NCBI GenBank assembly: GCA_035532275.1
Contig: DATKRG010000196.1
Location: 1 to 64,000, forward strand
Source of the DNA: UBA9676 sp035532275
Lineage (GTDB): Bacteria; Actinomycetota; Actinomycetes; Streptosporangiales; Streptosporangiaceae
Length of the DNA: 64,000 nt
Reading direction: 5' to 3'
Positions 9,072 to 16,891 of the stretch are shown here, in pieces. The translations under genes were made by a program, and so were the position numbers. Numbering within the stretch: position 1 is the first letter of the stretch; every line of letters starts with the position of its first letter. The notes beneath the pieces were generated by a model. The model had not been told where the DNA came from, ran no database searches, and was given only the letters and a program-made list of their open reading frames with translations.

Positions 9072-9800
9072 TCAACTCATGCGGCCGACGTAAAGCTCCA
9101 CGACGTTGTCGTCGTGGAGCAGTTCCTGGGCAGGACCGTCGAGCCTGTTGCGCCCGAGCACCAGGATGTAGCCCCAGTGCGCGTGGCGGAGTGTGCGCCG
9201 GGTGTTCTGCTCGACCACGCAGACCCCGACGCCAGTTGCGGCGATCTTCTCTATCTGCTCCCAGAGCGCGCCCTGGAGCAGGGGGGCCAGCCCGGCGCTC
9301 GGCTCGTCGAGCAGCATCACAGCTGGCTCGAGCATGAGCGCCCTGGCCATGGCGAGCATGCTGCGCTGACCTCCGCTGAGCATCCCCGCCCGGCGGCGGA
9401 GCGAGGCGGCCAGGTCGGGAAACAGCTCGCACAGTTCACCGATCCGCGCACCCACGCCGCGGCGGCGGGTGTATGCCCCCATTTCCAGGTTTTCCCGCAC
9501 GGTGAGGTCGGGGAAGATGTTGGAGACCTGGGGCACATAGCCGAGCCCGCGCCTGACGAGCTTCTCCGGCGGGACGTTCGTCGTCTTGGCGCCGCGGACG
9601 TAGACATCGCCGCCGGAGACTTTCAGCACCCCGCTCAGCGCCTTGAGCAGCGTGGATTTCCCGGCGCCGTTCGGCCCGACGATGGCGGTGATCTTCCCGG
9701 CGAAGACGTTCAGCGAGACGTCCTCGATGATCGGCGGCCCGCCGTACCCGGCCGTCACCCGGTCGGCGCGCAGCACGGCCTCGGGTGCTGGCTCACCCAT
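9072..9800 (-). CDS. livF: Liv-type ABC transporter ATP-binding protein LivF
   Basis: A 242-residue ABC ATPase with Walker A (GPNGAGKST), Q-loop region, signature MLSGGQRSMLAMARALM, Walker B (VMLLDEPSAGL) and H-loop-like ending. The short form and the pattern RRGLGYVPQVSNIFPDLTVRENLEM are characteristic of LivF-type subunits. It should pair with LivG to energise uptake through LivH/LivM. Its start overlaps the livG 3' end by eight bases, so the two are translationally coupled. Confidence 0.9.
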   Translation of the reverse strand: MGEPAPEAVLRADRVTAGYGGPPIIEDVSLNVFAGKITAIVGPNGAGKSTLLKALSGVLKVSGGDVYVRGAKTTNVPPEKLVRRGLGYVPQVSNIFPDLTVRENLEMGAYTRRRGVGARIGELCELFPDLAASLRRRAGMLSGGQRSMLAMARALMLEPAVMLLDEPSAGLAPLLQGALWEQIEKIAATGVGVCVVEQNTRRTLRHAHWGYILVLGRNRLDGPAQELLHDDNVVELYVGRMS

Positions 9801-10572
9801 GGCTCTGGTCCATCCCGAGATAGGCCTCGACCACCCGTGGGTTGTCCCGCAGGCCGGAGAAAGGCCCCTGGGCTATGACCTCGCCGAGGTCCATCACAAT
9901 CACCTCACCGCAGGTCTTCTCGATGAACGGGAGATTGTGCTCGACCACGATGACGGTGCAGCCATCGCTGGCGAACTGGCCGACGGCCTCCCCGATCCGT
10001 ATGCCGAGCACGGGGTTCACGCCCCCCATGGGCTCGTCCAGGATGATCAGGCGGGGCTCGGCCGCGGCGATCCGGGCGAACTCAAGCAGCCGTTTCTGGC
10101 CGCCGCTGAGCCGGACCGCGAGCTCGTTCTTCAGCCCCGCCAGGCCGAAGCGCTCCAGGATGGCCCGGACGGCGCCGCGGTCTGCCTCCTCCTCACGGCG
10201 GATCCGGCGGGCATGGGTCATCGACTGCCACAAGGACTCGCTGGCGAACCGGCGCCGCGCCAGCAGGACGTTGTCCATGACGGTCAGGTTGCGCCACTCG
10301 CGCGGCGTCTGGAACGTCCGGATCAGGCCCATCCGGGAGATGACATCGGGGCGTCTGCCGATTAATGGCTGGCCGGCGAACCTGACGCTGCCGGAGTCCG
10401 GCCGCCCGAAGCCGGACACCAGATCGACCACCGTGCTCTTGCCCGCACCGTTCGGCCCGATCAGCCCGACCACCTGGCCCTCGGGTACCGCGAACGTGCA
10501 CTGGCGGACGGCATGGATGCCGCCGAAGGACTTCGTCAGGTTCTCGATCTCGAGCAGCGCGGTGGCCATCAC
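9793..10572 (-). CDS. livG: Liv-type ABC transporter ATP-binding protein LivG
   Basis: A 259-residue ABC ATPase with LIGPNGAGKST (Walker A), the LivG-type RTFQTPREWRNLTVMDNVL segment after the Q-loop, LSGGQKRLLEFARIAAAEP (signature), LIILDEPMGGVNP (Walker B) and VVEHNLPFIEKTC (H-loop). The extended insertion around residues 90-130 distinguishes LivG from LivF. It partners LivF at the cytoplasmic face of LivH/LivM. Its ATG overlaps the livM stop by four bases. Start MMATALLEIENL is well placed. Confidence 0.9.
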   Translation of the reverse strand: MMATALLEIENLTKSFGGIHAVRQCTFAVPEGQVVGLIGPNGAGKSTVVDLVSGFGRPDSGSVRFAGQPLIGRRPDVISRMGLIRTFQTPREWRNLTVMDNVLLARRRFASESLWQSMTHARRIRREEEADRGAVRAILERFGLAGLKNELAVRLSGGQKRLLEFARIAAAEPRLIILDEPMGGVNPVLGIRIGEAVGQFASDGCTVIVVEHNLPFIEKTCGEVIVMDLGEVIAQGPFSGLRDNPRVVEAYLGMDQSHG

Positions 10573-11618
10573 GTGCCTCCCTGGTCTGCCCGCTGCCGGC
10601 CGCGCGCGGTGTCGCGGGCAGCAGCGCTGGCCGGAAGACCCCCGGGGTCATCGCCCGCTGGCGCAGCCTCCAGCGGGGCAGGGGCACCGGCGGTATCGAC
10701 CCCCGGCCGCTCCTTGAAGATCCCCGCCGGCCGGAACCGGAGCATCAGGATGATCATGAGGCCGATGAGCACCTGGCGGGCCGCGGGGCCGAAGTCGGGC
10801 CGCGACGCGGGCGACGGCAGGAACCGGGTGAGCTCGATGAAGCCGACATAGACGACGAACACGCCGAGGATGACGCCGCGGGGATTGCCGCGGCCGCCGA
10901 CAAGGATCGCCGCGTAGATCACCAGCAGTTCCTGCGGTGTCCACGCCGACGGGTTGAACGCGCTGATGAAGATCGCGAACAGGCCGCCGGTCAGGCCAGC
11001 CAATGCCGCCCCGAAGAGGTAGGCCCGGTACTTGGTGAAGAACACCTGGCGCCCGTACGCGGCGGCGGCGCGCTCATCCTCACGCACCGCGCGCAGCATC
11101 CGGCCGAACGGGCTCCGCGACAGCCGCTGCACGAGGAGGTAGGCCAGGAAAAGGAGCAGCAGGACGACAGCGAGCAGGACGAGCCGGTAGCCGTTGTAGG
11201 TCAGATGCAGCAGTGTCTGCCCGGGGTTGATCAGCCCGTACACGCCGTTGTAGCCATCGAACAGCGGGGTGTAGTTCTCCACCAGCAGGTAGAGCGCGCT
11301 CACCGCGCCGAGCGTGGTGACGGCGAAGTAGATGTCGCGCAGGTTCCGCAGGGCGATGGCCCCGATGATGGCCGCGAGGCCCACCACCACCACGATGGCC
11401 GCCAGCATCGCGACCGGAACCGGCAGGCGCCAGCCGATGATGTACTCGACCGGCGGCGTCGGCTTGCCGATCGCGAGCACGAAAGTCATGTAGCTGCCGA
11501 GCGCGAGGTACCCGTAGAACGCCAGGTCGAAGTCGCCGCCCCAGCCCCAGACCACGTCGAGGCCGAGAGCGAGGATGGCGAAGATGCCCGCCTCGGTGAT
11601 GACGCTGACCCAGTACAT
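10569..11618 (-). CDS. livM: Liv-type ABC transporter permease LivM
   Basis: A 349-residue membrane protein with about nine hydrophobic segments and the branched-chain permease motif (GRMLRAVREDERAAAAYG, then KYRAYLFGAALAGLTGGLFA and LVIYAAILVGGRGNPRGVILG). It forms the translocation channel with LivH. The final 40 residues are a polar Ala/Pro/Gly-rich cytoplasmic tail not needed by the fold. Its ATG shares the last base of the livH stop codon (TGATG), so translation is coupled. Confidence 0.9.
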   Translation of the reverse strand: MYWVSVITEAGIFAILALGLDVVWGWGGDFDLAFYGYLALGSYMTFVLAIGKPTPPVEYIIGWRLPVPVAMLAAIVVVVGLAAIIGAIALRNLRDIYFAVTTLGAVSALYLLVENYTPLFDGYNGVYGLINPGQTLLHLTYNGYRLVLLAVVLLLLFLAYLLVQRLSRSPFGRMLRAVREDERAAAAYGRQVFFTKYRAYLFGAALAGLTGGLFAIFISAFNPSAWTPQELLVIYAAILVGGRGNPRGVILGVFVVYVGFIELTRFLPSPASRPDFGPAARQVLIGLMIILMLRFRPAGIFKERPGVDTAGAPAPLEAAPAGDDPGGLPASAAARDTARGRQRADQGGT

Positions 11619-12499
11619 CAGGCCCGCACTGCCGCCGCGCTCGGCCGGACGAAGACGCCGTTCGGCCGGAACAGCATCAGCACCACCAGCAGCAGGAACG
11701 CGAAGACAAGCTCATAGGCCGAGCTGGTGTACGTGCCGGCGATCTGCAGCACCAGCCCGACGATGAGCGCGCCGCCGAACGTCGCGTACGGCCGCCCGAG
11801 CCCTCCGGCGACGGTGGCGGTGATGGTGAGCAGCAGGAAGCTGAAGCCAAGCTGCGGCCCGAAGGTGCCGATCGTGTCGGCGAGAACGAACCCGGCGAAG
11901 CCGGAGACGGCGCCCGCGAGCGCCCAGGTCTGCATGATGATCCGCCGCGCGGGGATCCCGCTCACCTGGGCGAGCGCCCGGTCCTGCGACACGGCCCGGA
12001 TCGCCTTGCCGAAACGCGTGCGCTGCAGCAGCAGGTAGATGAGTCCCGCGACCGCCAGCGCCGAGACAATCACCTCGATGTCCGAGGTGGTCCACAGGAA
12101 CGGCCCGACGTGGTGCAGGCCGCCCTGGGCGAACGTGTAGGAGACGTCCGCCGCGCCATAGATCATGACGAGCACGTTCTCCACGATGAGCGCCGCCCCG
12201 AGCGTCGCGATGAAGACCGTGATGGCGCTGCGTCCCCGGAACTGCTCGATCAGCCCGGCGTTGAGCGCCAGCCCGGCGAGCATGCCCGCCACGGCGGCGA
12301 TCAGCGCAGCCGCCGCGACGTTCTGATGAAACAACGTCTGCCCGGTGTAGGCGGCGTAGGCGCCGATGGTGAGGAACTCGCCGTGCGCGAAGTTGGCGAC
12401 CCGGCTGACCGCGTACTCGAGCGTGAACGCAACCGCTGACAGCGACAGGATCGCGGCGGTGGCGAGCCCGATGCCGACGCTGATCAGGAACGTGCTCAT
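11618..12499 (-). CDS. livH: Liv-type ABC transporter permease LivH
   Basis: A 293-residue inner-membrane protein with about eight hydrophobic helices. LivH-type features are the ANFAHGEFLTIGAYAAY segment near the N-terminus, RFGKAIRAVSQDRALAQVSGI in the ABC-ATPase coupling loop and GGLGRPYATFGGALIVG near the end. It heads the livHMGF-substrate-binding protein series and is divergent from a GntR regulator, with a 200-base shared control region. That layout suggests the GntR protein regulates the transporter and possibly the catabolic genes after it. Confidence 0.9.
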   Translation of the reverse strand: MSTFLISVGIGLATAAILSLSAVAFTLEYAVSRVANFAHGEFLTIGAYAAYTGQTLFHQNVAAAALIAAVAGMLAGLALNAGLIEQFRGRSAITVFIATLGAALIVENVLVMIYGAADVSYTFAQGGLHHVGPFLWTTSDIEVIVSALAVAGLIYLLLQRTRFGKAIRAVSQDRALAQVSGIPARRIIMQTWALAGAVSGFAGFVLADTIGTFGPQLGFSFLLLTITATVAGGLGRPYATFGGALIVGLVLQIAGTYTSSAYELVFAFLLLVVLMLFRPNGVFVRPSAAAVRA

Positions 12500-12699
12500 G
12501 TCATCCCTTCAGCGCGGCTGTTGGGGCACAAGGGACAAACAGTAAGTGGCTGAGCCAGTAGCCCGAACCATATGTTCGCTATCCTTTAGGTGTCAACGGG
12601 GCGCGGGCCGCCATCCGCGACCGGTGCCCGAGCTGTGCGGATACTGTCGATCCGCCCACCGGACACAGCCCGGCTAGAGGAGTGAGGCGGCGCGACGCG

Positions 12700-13452
12700 A
12701 TGCCAGCGAGTCAGCGGGCCAGCAGGCCGAGCACCGAGGCGCTGCGTGCTCCTGACCGGCGCCGGCTCTATGAGCAGCTCGCCGTGCAGCTGCTCGACTA
12801 TGTCGAGGTCACCGGGCTGGGGGTGGGTGACCGCCTCCCCTCCGAACGCGATCTCGCGGAAGCGCTGCAGGTGAGCAGGGCCTCTGTCCGCCAGGCCACG
12901 ATCGCCCTGGAAGTACGCGGGACGCTGGAAGTCCGGCACGGCGATGGCATCTACCTCAGGTCGCTGCCGAACGACTCCGGCCGCCTCATGGAGCTGACGA
13001 CCAAGCGGCACCGGCTGCCGGCGATCCTTGAGGCCAGGGAGGCGCTGGAGACGCAGCTGGCCGCGCTCGCCGCGGCGCGCAGGACCGAGGCGGACATCGC
13101 GGCGATGGACCGGGCACTGGACATCATGGCCGCCGACATCGACGCGGACGGCCTGGGCGAGGAGGGCGACCGGCTGTTTCACGGGGCCGTCACCCACGCG
13201 GCCTACAGTCCCCTGCTCGCCGACTTCATGGCGGGGCTCGCGGTGCCGATCAGTGAGACCCGGCGCAGCTCTCTCGGCGAGCCGGGACGCCCGCACCGGT
13301 CGCTGCAGGCCCACCGCCGGATCCTGGAGGCGATCCGGCGCGGCGACATGCCCGGTGCGCGCCGGGCCATGCGCCGCCACGTCAACATGGTGGCGGACAT
13401 CGGCCTGCTCCGGTGGTCAGCCATCCAGCCGGGCGGCCAGGACTCAACTTGA
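12700..13452 (+). CDS. FadR-type GntR transcriptional regulator
   Basis: A 250-residue regulator with an N-terminal GntR winged helix (LYEQLAVQLLDYVEV, GDRLPSERDLAEALQVSRASVRQATIAL, then the wing RHGDGIYL). The C-terminal FCD ligand domain includes EAREALETQLAALAAARRTE and the metal/ligand histidines of FHGAVTHAAYSPLLADF and AHRRILEAIRRGDMPGARRAMRRH. FCD domains bind small organic acids. It is divergent from livH, so the Liv transporter and C2-acid genes are the obvious targets. A GTG 18 bases upstream is also in frame, but the AGAGGA site abuts it with no spacing, so I prefer the ATG. Confidence 0.86.
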   Translation: MPASQRASRPSTEALRAPDRRRLYEQLAVQLLDYVEVTGLGVGDRLPSERDLAEALQVSRASVRQATIALEVRGTLEVRHGDGIYLRSLPNDSGRLMELTTKRHRLPAILEAREALETQLAALAAARRTEADIAAMDRALDIMAADIDADGLGEEGDRLFHGAVTHAAYSPLLADFMAGLAVPISETRRSSLGEPGRPHRSLQAHRRILEAIRRGDMPGARRAMRRHVNMVADIGLLRWSAIQPGGQDST

Positions 13453-13479
13453 TTGTCCCCGGTCATCGTCCGCCTGCGG

Positions 13480-13635
13480 ATGGCCTGGCGCCGCTGGGAC
13501 TACCGGCGCGCCCGGCAGATGAACATGGCACCGAATCCGCAGATCCCGATCCCCATCCCCACCGTCGCCCAACGGCGACACCGATCCCCATCCCCACCGT
13601 CCCCGCCGACCATGGGACCCGCCCGCCAGTCCTGA
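13480..13635 (+). CDS. Small proline-rich ORF
   Basis: A 51-residue frame, MAWRRWDYRRARQMN followed by Pro/Ile/Ser-rich sequence. The N-terminal basic segment plus Pro-rich tail resembles tiny hypothetical proteins seen near actinomycete plasmid-type genes. Part of the tail is encoded by a duplicated 21-base block. I see no domain, and the ORF may be non-coding. Confidence 0.3.
   Translation: MAWRRWDYRRARQMNMAPNPQIPIPIPTVAQRRHRSPSPPSPPTMGPARQS
13546..13601 (+). repeat. 21-bp direct repeat, two copies
   Basis: The block at 13546-13566 recurs exactly at 13581-13601, 35 bases later. It encodes a Pro-Ile/Pro-Ser-rich stretch in the small ORF or is a simple duplication. Confidence 0.6.
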
Positions 13636-13668
13636 ATACGGTCCGCCCGTCGGCTTCGGGGACGATCA

Positions 13669-14427
13669 GTGACCCAGCCTCCGAGAGGCCGCGACGGATC
13701 ACCGTCGGTCGGGGCACTCGCCGTCCAAGTCGACGGGCTGCGCCGCGACGTCGAATCGCTGGCCGCCAAGATGGGCACGTTCACCAAGATGCAGCGCGAA
13801 CACGCGACCGCGCTGAACGACATCAGCGAGCTCCGTCACCAGGTCGAGCAGATCCTCGCGATTCTCACCGGGTACGACGACGCCTCTCCGGCGACCTGGT
13901 TCTGGCTCCGGATGAGGGAGGAGGAGCGCACCGAGAAGTTCAGCGAGTTGTCCGACTGGGCCGAAACCATGTTCCGCGTCCAATACCCCGACTACCTCGC
14001 CGACCAGATCAGACCGTGCTGGCCGAACCATCCCGAGGCCAAGCAAAACCCAGTGCAAGTGGTGGGCGCCGCCTCGCGCTGGTTAGGACCAGCTCCGGTA
14101 GAGCTGGAAGTCGCCCTCTCGCAAGGCCAGGGTCTTGTCCCAGTCGTCTCGCTGGGGTGTCACGCTGTACTCGGTGATGCAGGCGCGGATGACGCTCTCC
14201 AGCGACAGAGGAAGGCGTCGACTGCCTCCCGCGGATTCCTACCGGGCAAAGGGGATCAGCATGGTGACCCTGGTGATCGCCGGGTCGCCGGAGTCCTCGT
14301 ACTCCCCGGCATCCCACCTGGCCAGGAACTCCTCGCCGGAGATGCCCAGCACCTCTCGTGCGGCGCGGTCCAGCATGGCCCGGCCTTCTTCGCGGGTAGC
14401 CTCCACTACCTCGATCCCCACATGTGA
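13669..14427 (+). pseudogene. DUF4913-like gene, 3' end lost and reading on antisense to the next gene
   Basis: The frame opens with GTG and encodes a coiled-coil-like N-terminus (VDGLRRDVESLAAKMGTFTK, MQREHATALNDISELRHQVEQI). A region resembling DUF4913 proteins of actinomycete plasmids and integrative elements follows (PATWFWLRMREEERTEKFSEL, RVQYPDYLADQIRPCWPNHPEA). Family-like sequence stops at about base 14042. The remaining about 128 residues are the antisense of a small minus-strand gene, so the natural C-terminus is missing. Only the first about 125 residues are credible protein. The junction lies about 40 bases from the end of a convergent gene fragment, which suggests a deletion. Confidence 0.5.
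14083..14238 (-). other. In-frame continuation after a TAG stop: possible lost half of the upstream small gene
   Basis: Directly after the TAG that ends the 67-residue protein, the same frame continues for 51 codons to TAA. The sequence looks protein-like (LSLESVIRACITEYSVTPQR, DDWDKTLALREGDFQLYRSW). No ATG or GTG is available to start it alone. Either one nonsense mutation split a longer gene, or a second gene begins at a rare start codon. Confidence 0.4.
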
Positions 14428-14442
14428 CCGCGTGTTAGGCAT
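14239..14442 (-). CDS. Conserved-looking small protein, 67 residues
   Basis: Begins MPNTRSHVGIEVVEATREEG and continues with LDRAAREVLGISGEEFLARWDAGEYEDSGD in separate helical segments, ending IPFAR before a TAG. The acidic, helix-rich composition and the LGISGEEFLARW-DAGEY pattern are those of short actinomycete hypothetical proteins. I do not know a function. It overlaps, antisense, the degenerate end of the DUF4913-like frame, which argues that this strand is the real one. Confidence 0.6.
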   Translation of the reverse strand: MPNTRSHVGIEVVEATREEGRAMLDRAAREVLGISGEEFLARWDAGEYEDSGDPAITRVTMLIPFAR

Positions 14443-14624
14443 CGGGGGCCGCCTCCCTCAGCGCTAAGCACACCGCATTACTCCTTGTTGTTTCACTGTA
14501 GCTGAGTGTGCTATCAGCTCCAGGGAACCAGCTGGGGGCTCCGCCGTCCAGTACCTGCTTAGTAACAAAGTGCCCTACCAAGTGACTCCTTGGAGGGCCG
14601 GAAGGTTTACAGCGAGCTGCGGCC

Positions 14625-14885
14625 TCAGCCTGTGGTGCGATCGCCTGGCCTGCCGGGGGCCGCTGCGAGTCGTGACGGCTCGCTCATCGCCCGGAACATG
14701 CGCGCGGCCTCGCCGATCTCCTCGGCCAGCCGGTCCAGTATCCGCGCGACCGGCTCGGCCTGATCGGGCTGCACGGGCAGCCGTTCGGTAACCGTCACGA
14801 GGTCGGAGATCACCCCGCCGATGGTCTCGACTGCCTGCACCTCTGGACTGACGCCGGTCACGGCCGGGCTCCTTCCGGTAGGCAA
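14625..14885 (-). CDS. Small helical protein of the GRDP-like cluster, 86 residues
   Basis: The sequence (VQAVETIGGVISDLVTVTER, VARILDRLAEEIGEAARMFR) is amphipathic-helical with a Pro/Ala-rich tail. It overlaps the 3' end of the GRDP-like gene by 28 bases and is the last of three linked minus-strand genes. The helical core aligns by eye with that of the first gene in the cluster (GGV-x-L..., then LA....AA...RA), so the two may be distant paralogues flanking the middle gene. Function unknown. Confidence 0.55.
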   Translation of the reverse strand: MPTGRSPAVTGVSPEVQAVETIGGVISDLVTVTERLPVQPDQAEPVARILDRLAEEIGEAARMFRAMSEPSRLAAAPGRPGDRTTG

Positions 14886-15340
14886 GGTCGGGCGATGGCG
14901 GCACTGCGGTCGGGGCGCGGCCGGGCACTATCGTCACAAGGCTTGATGCAGCCGACACAGCAGGCAGAGCCATCGCCGTGGCTACGGCAGGCGCTCGCCG
15001 CTGGCTGGCCGCCTATCTCGGCGCCGAAGTGCTGGCGGAACAGGCGGCGGGTACGGGCGAAGTCTTCCTGCCAGGCGCGCTGGTCCTCTTGCCCGCGGAA
15101 CCCGAAGTAGGGGAAGTGATCCAGGAAGAAGCCGAACATCTGGTCGCAGTCGGCCCGGTACTTGGCGGTGTCGAGCATGTGCGTGTGCCACACGTGGTCG
15201 AGCTGCCTGGTCGGCACGATCGTGGTGCCGGGGTGCAGCACGCACAGCTTCAGGAAACACCGGTAGAGCGCGACGTCCTGGTCAGCGCTTGCCAGGCTGA
15301 GGGCGGTCTCCCCCGGTTCCGGGTGCATCAGCTTGAACAC
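14858..15340 (-). CDS. GRDP-like (glycine-rich domain protein-like) small protein with Cys-rich tail
   Basis: A 160-residue protein. Residues about 15-110 match the GRDP-like/DUF1399 pattern: LYRCFLKLCVLHPGTTIVPT, then the hallmark QLDHVWHTHMLDTAKYRADC and FFLDHFPYFGFRGQEDQRAW. The family is known in plants and scattered bacteria without a defined biochemical role. The C-terminal 50 residues differ in character and contain ACCVGCIKPCDD, four cysteines in twelve residues, which could bind metal or be modified. GTG was chosen as start, preceded by GGAG at six bases. The gene overlaps its upstream partner by 13 bases and its downstream partner by 28, so the three are coupled. Confidence 0.65.
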   Translation of the reverse strand: MFKLMHPEPGETALSLASADQDVALYRCFLKLCVLHPGTTIVPTRQLDHVWHTHMLDTAKYRADCDQMFGFFLDHFPYFGFRGQEDQRAWQEDFARTRRLFRQHFGAEIGGQPAASACRSHGDGSACCVGCIKPCDDSARPRPDRSAAIARPCLPEGARP

Positions 15341-15621
15341 GATGGGCTCCAGGTCGAGCGCGCCGGCCCGGCGAAGGCGCTCATCGGTGGCTGCCTGGCC
15401 CGGGCCTGTTGGGGCTGCGTTCCCGGGGGGCTTGCCCGCAGGCTCGCGGCGACGGTGGTCAGGTCGGATGCCAGGCCGTCCAGGGTCCGCGCGAGCGCTG
15501 CCGCCTCGGTGCGGCCGCGAGGGTAGGAGACGGTCACGGCTAATTCGGCGAGGGCGAACAGCACACCGCCGACGGTCACGTCGGGGCCGCCGGAGGGTTG
15601 TGTGTCTGGGATGGTTGGCAT
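15328..15621 (-). CDS. First small protein of the GRDP-like cluster, 97 residues
   Basis: Begins MPTIPDTQPSGGPDVTVGGV and continues with a helical core (LFALAELAVTVSYP, ARTLDGLASDLTTVAASLRA) and a basic tail. It overlaps the GRDP-like gene start by 13 bases. It is divergent from a small GntR-type regulator, with an inverted repeat between them. The core resembles that of the 86-residue protein at the other end of the cluster. No known domain is recognised. Confidence 0.55.
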   Translation of the reverse strand: MPTIPDTQPSGGPDVTVGGVLFALAELAVTVSYPRGRTEAAALARTLDGLASDLTTVAASLRASPPGTQPQQARARQPPMSAFAGPARSTWSPSCSS

Positions 15622-15783
15622 GAGGGCTCCGTCCTGACTCTCACGGGCGCTGGTCAGCGGTCGACCGCCGGGGCGTGCTTGCTGCGATCTGGCGTAACCC
15701 CAGGTCAATCACTGTGTCCTATAGTTATCTACCCTCATTATATGGTCACACCATGGGCGACGCTGCCTTACGGTGACTGTACT

Positions 15784-15798
15784 ACGGTCGACTACCGT
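15784..15798. promoter_or_regulatory. Inverted repeat, candidate GntR operator
   Basis: ACGGT and ACCGT arms separated by five bases lie six bases before the small GntR gene's ATG, in the intergenic region shared with the divergent GRDP-like cluster. A TATAGT-like -10 lies upstream near 15720. Position and symmetry fit an autoregulatory site. Confidence 0.4.
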
Positions 15799-15804
15799 CC
15801 GCCC

Positions 15805-16053
15805 ATGGTCATAGACAGGGACTGGGATGAGCCGGTCTACCAGCAGGTGGCGGGCATCCTGCGTGACCAGATCACGTCCGGGAAGATCGAGCCACGGCGC
15901 CCCATCCCCTCGATCCGCACCCTGTGCCAGACCTACGGCATCGCCCGGGCCACCGCCGGCAAGTCGATCCGGGTGCTGGCCGATGAAGGCCTGATCCGCC
16001 GCGTGCCCGGCAAGGGCTGGTTCGTCACCCCCGAAAGCGAGCGCCCGGCCTGA
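15805..16053 (+). CDS. Short GntR-family regulator (DNA-binding domain only)
   Basis: An 82-residue protein that is essentially one GntR winged helix: DEPVYQQVAGILRDQITSGK, RRPIPSIRTLCQTYGIARAT and the wing VPGKGWFVT. No ligand domain follows, as is common in actinomycete mobile-element and RiPP-associated regulators. The start MVIDRDWDEPVY was chosen over an ATG 60 bases upstream because the family begins there. It is divergent from the GRDP-like cluster and probably controls it. Confidence 0.75.
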   Translation: MVIDRDWDEPVYQQVAGILRDQITSGKIEPRRPIPSIRTLCQTYGIARATAGKSIRVLADEGLIRRVPGKGWFVTPESERPA

Positions 16054-16138
16054 CATCGGGGTGGCGCCCGGTGGCACGTGGCAGCGTGGTGCTCGCCGGG
16101 CGCTCGATGCACCACGGCGAGCAGCGGTGCCGGGGGGG

Positions 16139-16310
16139 TCAGAACGGCGGGGCGACTTCGTTCCACCAGGCGGGGAGGGGCCCGGCGCAGGTGGGGCAGA
16201 TGTGCCCGAGGCCGTCAACGTAGGTGGCCTCGGCCGGGGTGGTCGGGGGTGCCGCATCCGGGCTTGGCGCAGGTGATCGTGGCCGAAGCGGGAGTGGTGG
16301 CGGCGGCCAT
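16139..16310 (-). pseudogene. Small zinc-ribbon protein split by a frameshift
   Basis: The ATG frame reads MAAATTPASATITCAKPGCG and stops after 31 residues. The adjacent frame continues in register with EATYVDGLGHICPTCAGPLP and ends AWWNEVAPPF. Joined, the two give one about 56-residue protein with CxxxxC and CxxC knuckles, a plausible zinc ribbon. The switch falls near C-rich runs (about 16245-16260), so it may be a sequencing error, a real frameshift or slippage. Confidence 0.45.
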
Positions 16311-16623
16311 CGGTGTGCTCCTTCCGCGGGTGGGTGGTCCCCGGTGGCGGGGTCTGGTTCGGTGTGTCCCGGCGCAGGAGGGCACGCAGGCGTCAAAGGG
16401 CGGGAGGGCAACCGGCCGACGCGGGCGGTCAAGATGTTTTCCGCAGGAAAAGATCCCACCCAGCCTGGTTGGGCTGGGATTCAAGCGGGCCCGTGGTAAC
16501 GGTCACCAGATCACCCCAGTTACGGCAGCTGCGCCAGCTTGTCAGCTACCGTGAGCCGGCCGGGCTGTAGAGCGCTTCGATGTCCGCTGCGAAATCCATG
16601 GCGACCACGTTTCTGACCGCTGA
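16311..16623. other. Intergenic stretch without a supported gene
   Basis: I find no credible coding frame, RNA gene or hairpin of note between the split zinc-ribbon gene and the repeat array. A single half-site like the repeats lies inverted near 16573-16584. Confidence 0.4.
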
Positions 16624-16742
16624 CATCGAATCGCGTCCGTTGCCATCGAAGTGCGTCCGGCCGGCGTGTTCGTGCCATCGAATCGTGTCGGATTGTCATC
16701 GAATCGTGTCTGCTCGGCCGTGTGTGCCATCGAAGCGCGTCC
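16624..16742 (+). repeat. Five-copy 15-bp repeat resembling transposon multi-repeat ends
   Basis: The unit CATCGAA-(T/G)(C/T)G(C/T)GTC begins at 16624, 16644, 16676, 16697 and 16728, all in one orientation at 20-32-base spacing. Usually TGC or TGT/TGA precedes it. Spaced, oriented short repeats of this sort are typical of IS21- or Tn7-like transposase-binding ends. Related units lie inverted at 18719-18857. No transposase gene lies between or beside them. Confidence 0.6.
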
Positions 16743-16891
16743 GGTTGGAGGGCGGATGATGTCCCGGTGCGTACGGGCGAGATGGCGGGGGGCAGGTCCA
16801 GCGCTGAAGCCGGCGAGGCCGAGCACGCATGCCCAGTCGAGAGCTTCTTGCGGGTTGCCGATTGGGGCGCCCGCCGGGCAGGGCCGGTTTC

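Noticed and set aside
12547..12557. TGGC-N3-GCCA palindrome upstream of livH as a GntR operator
   Set aside because: The arms are only four bases and such sites are frequent by chance in GC-rich DNA, so I did not list it as a feature.
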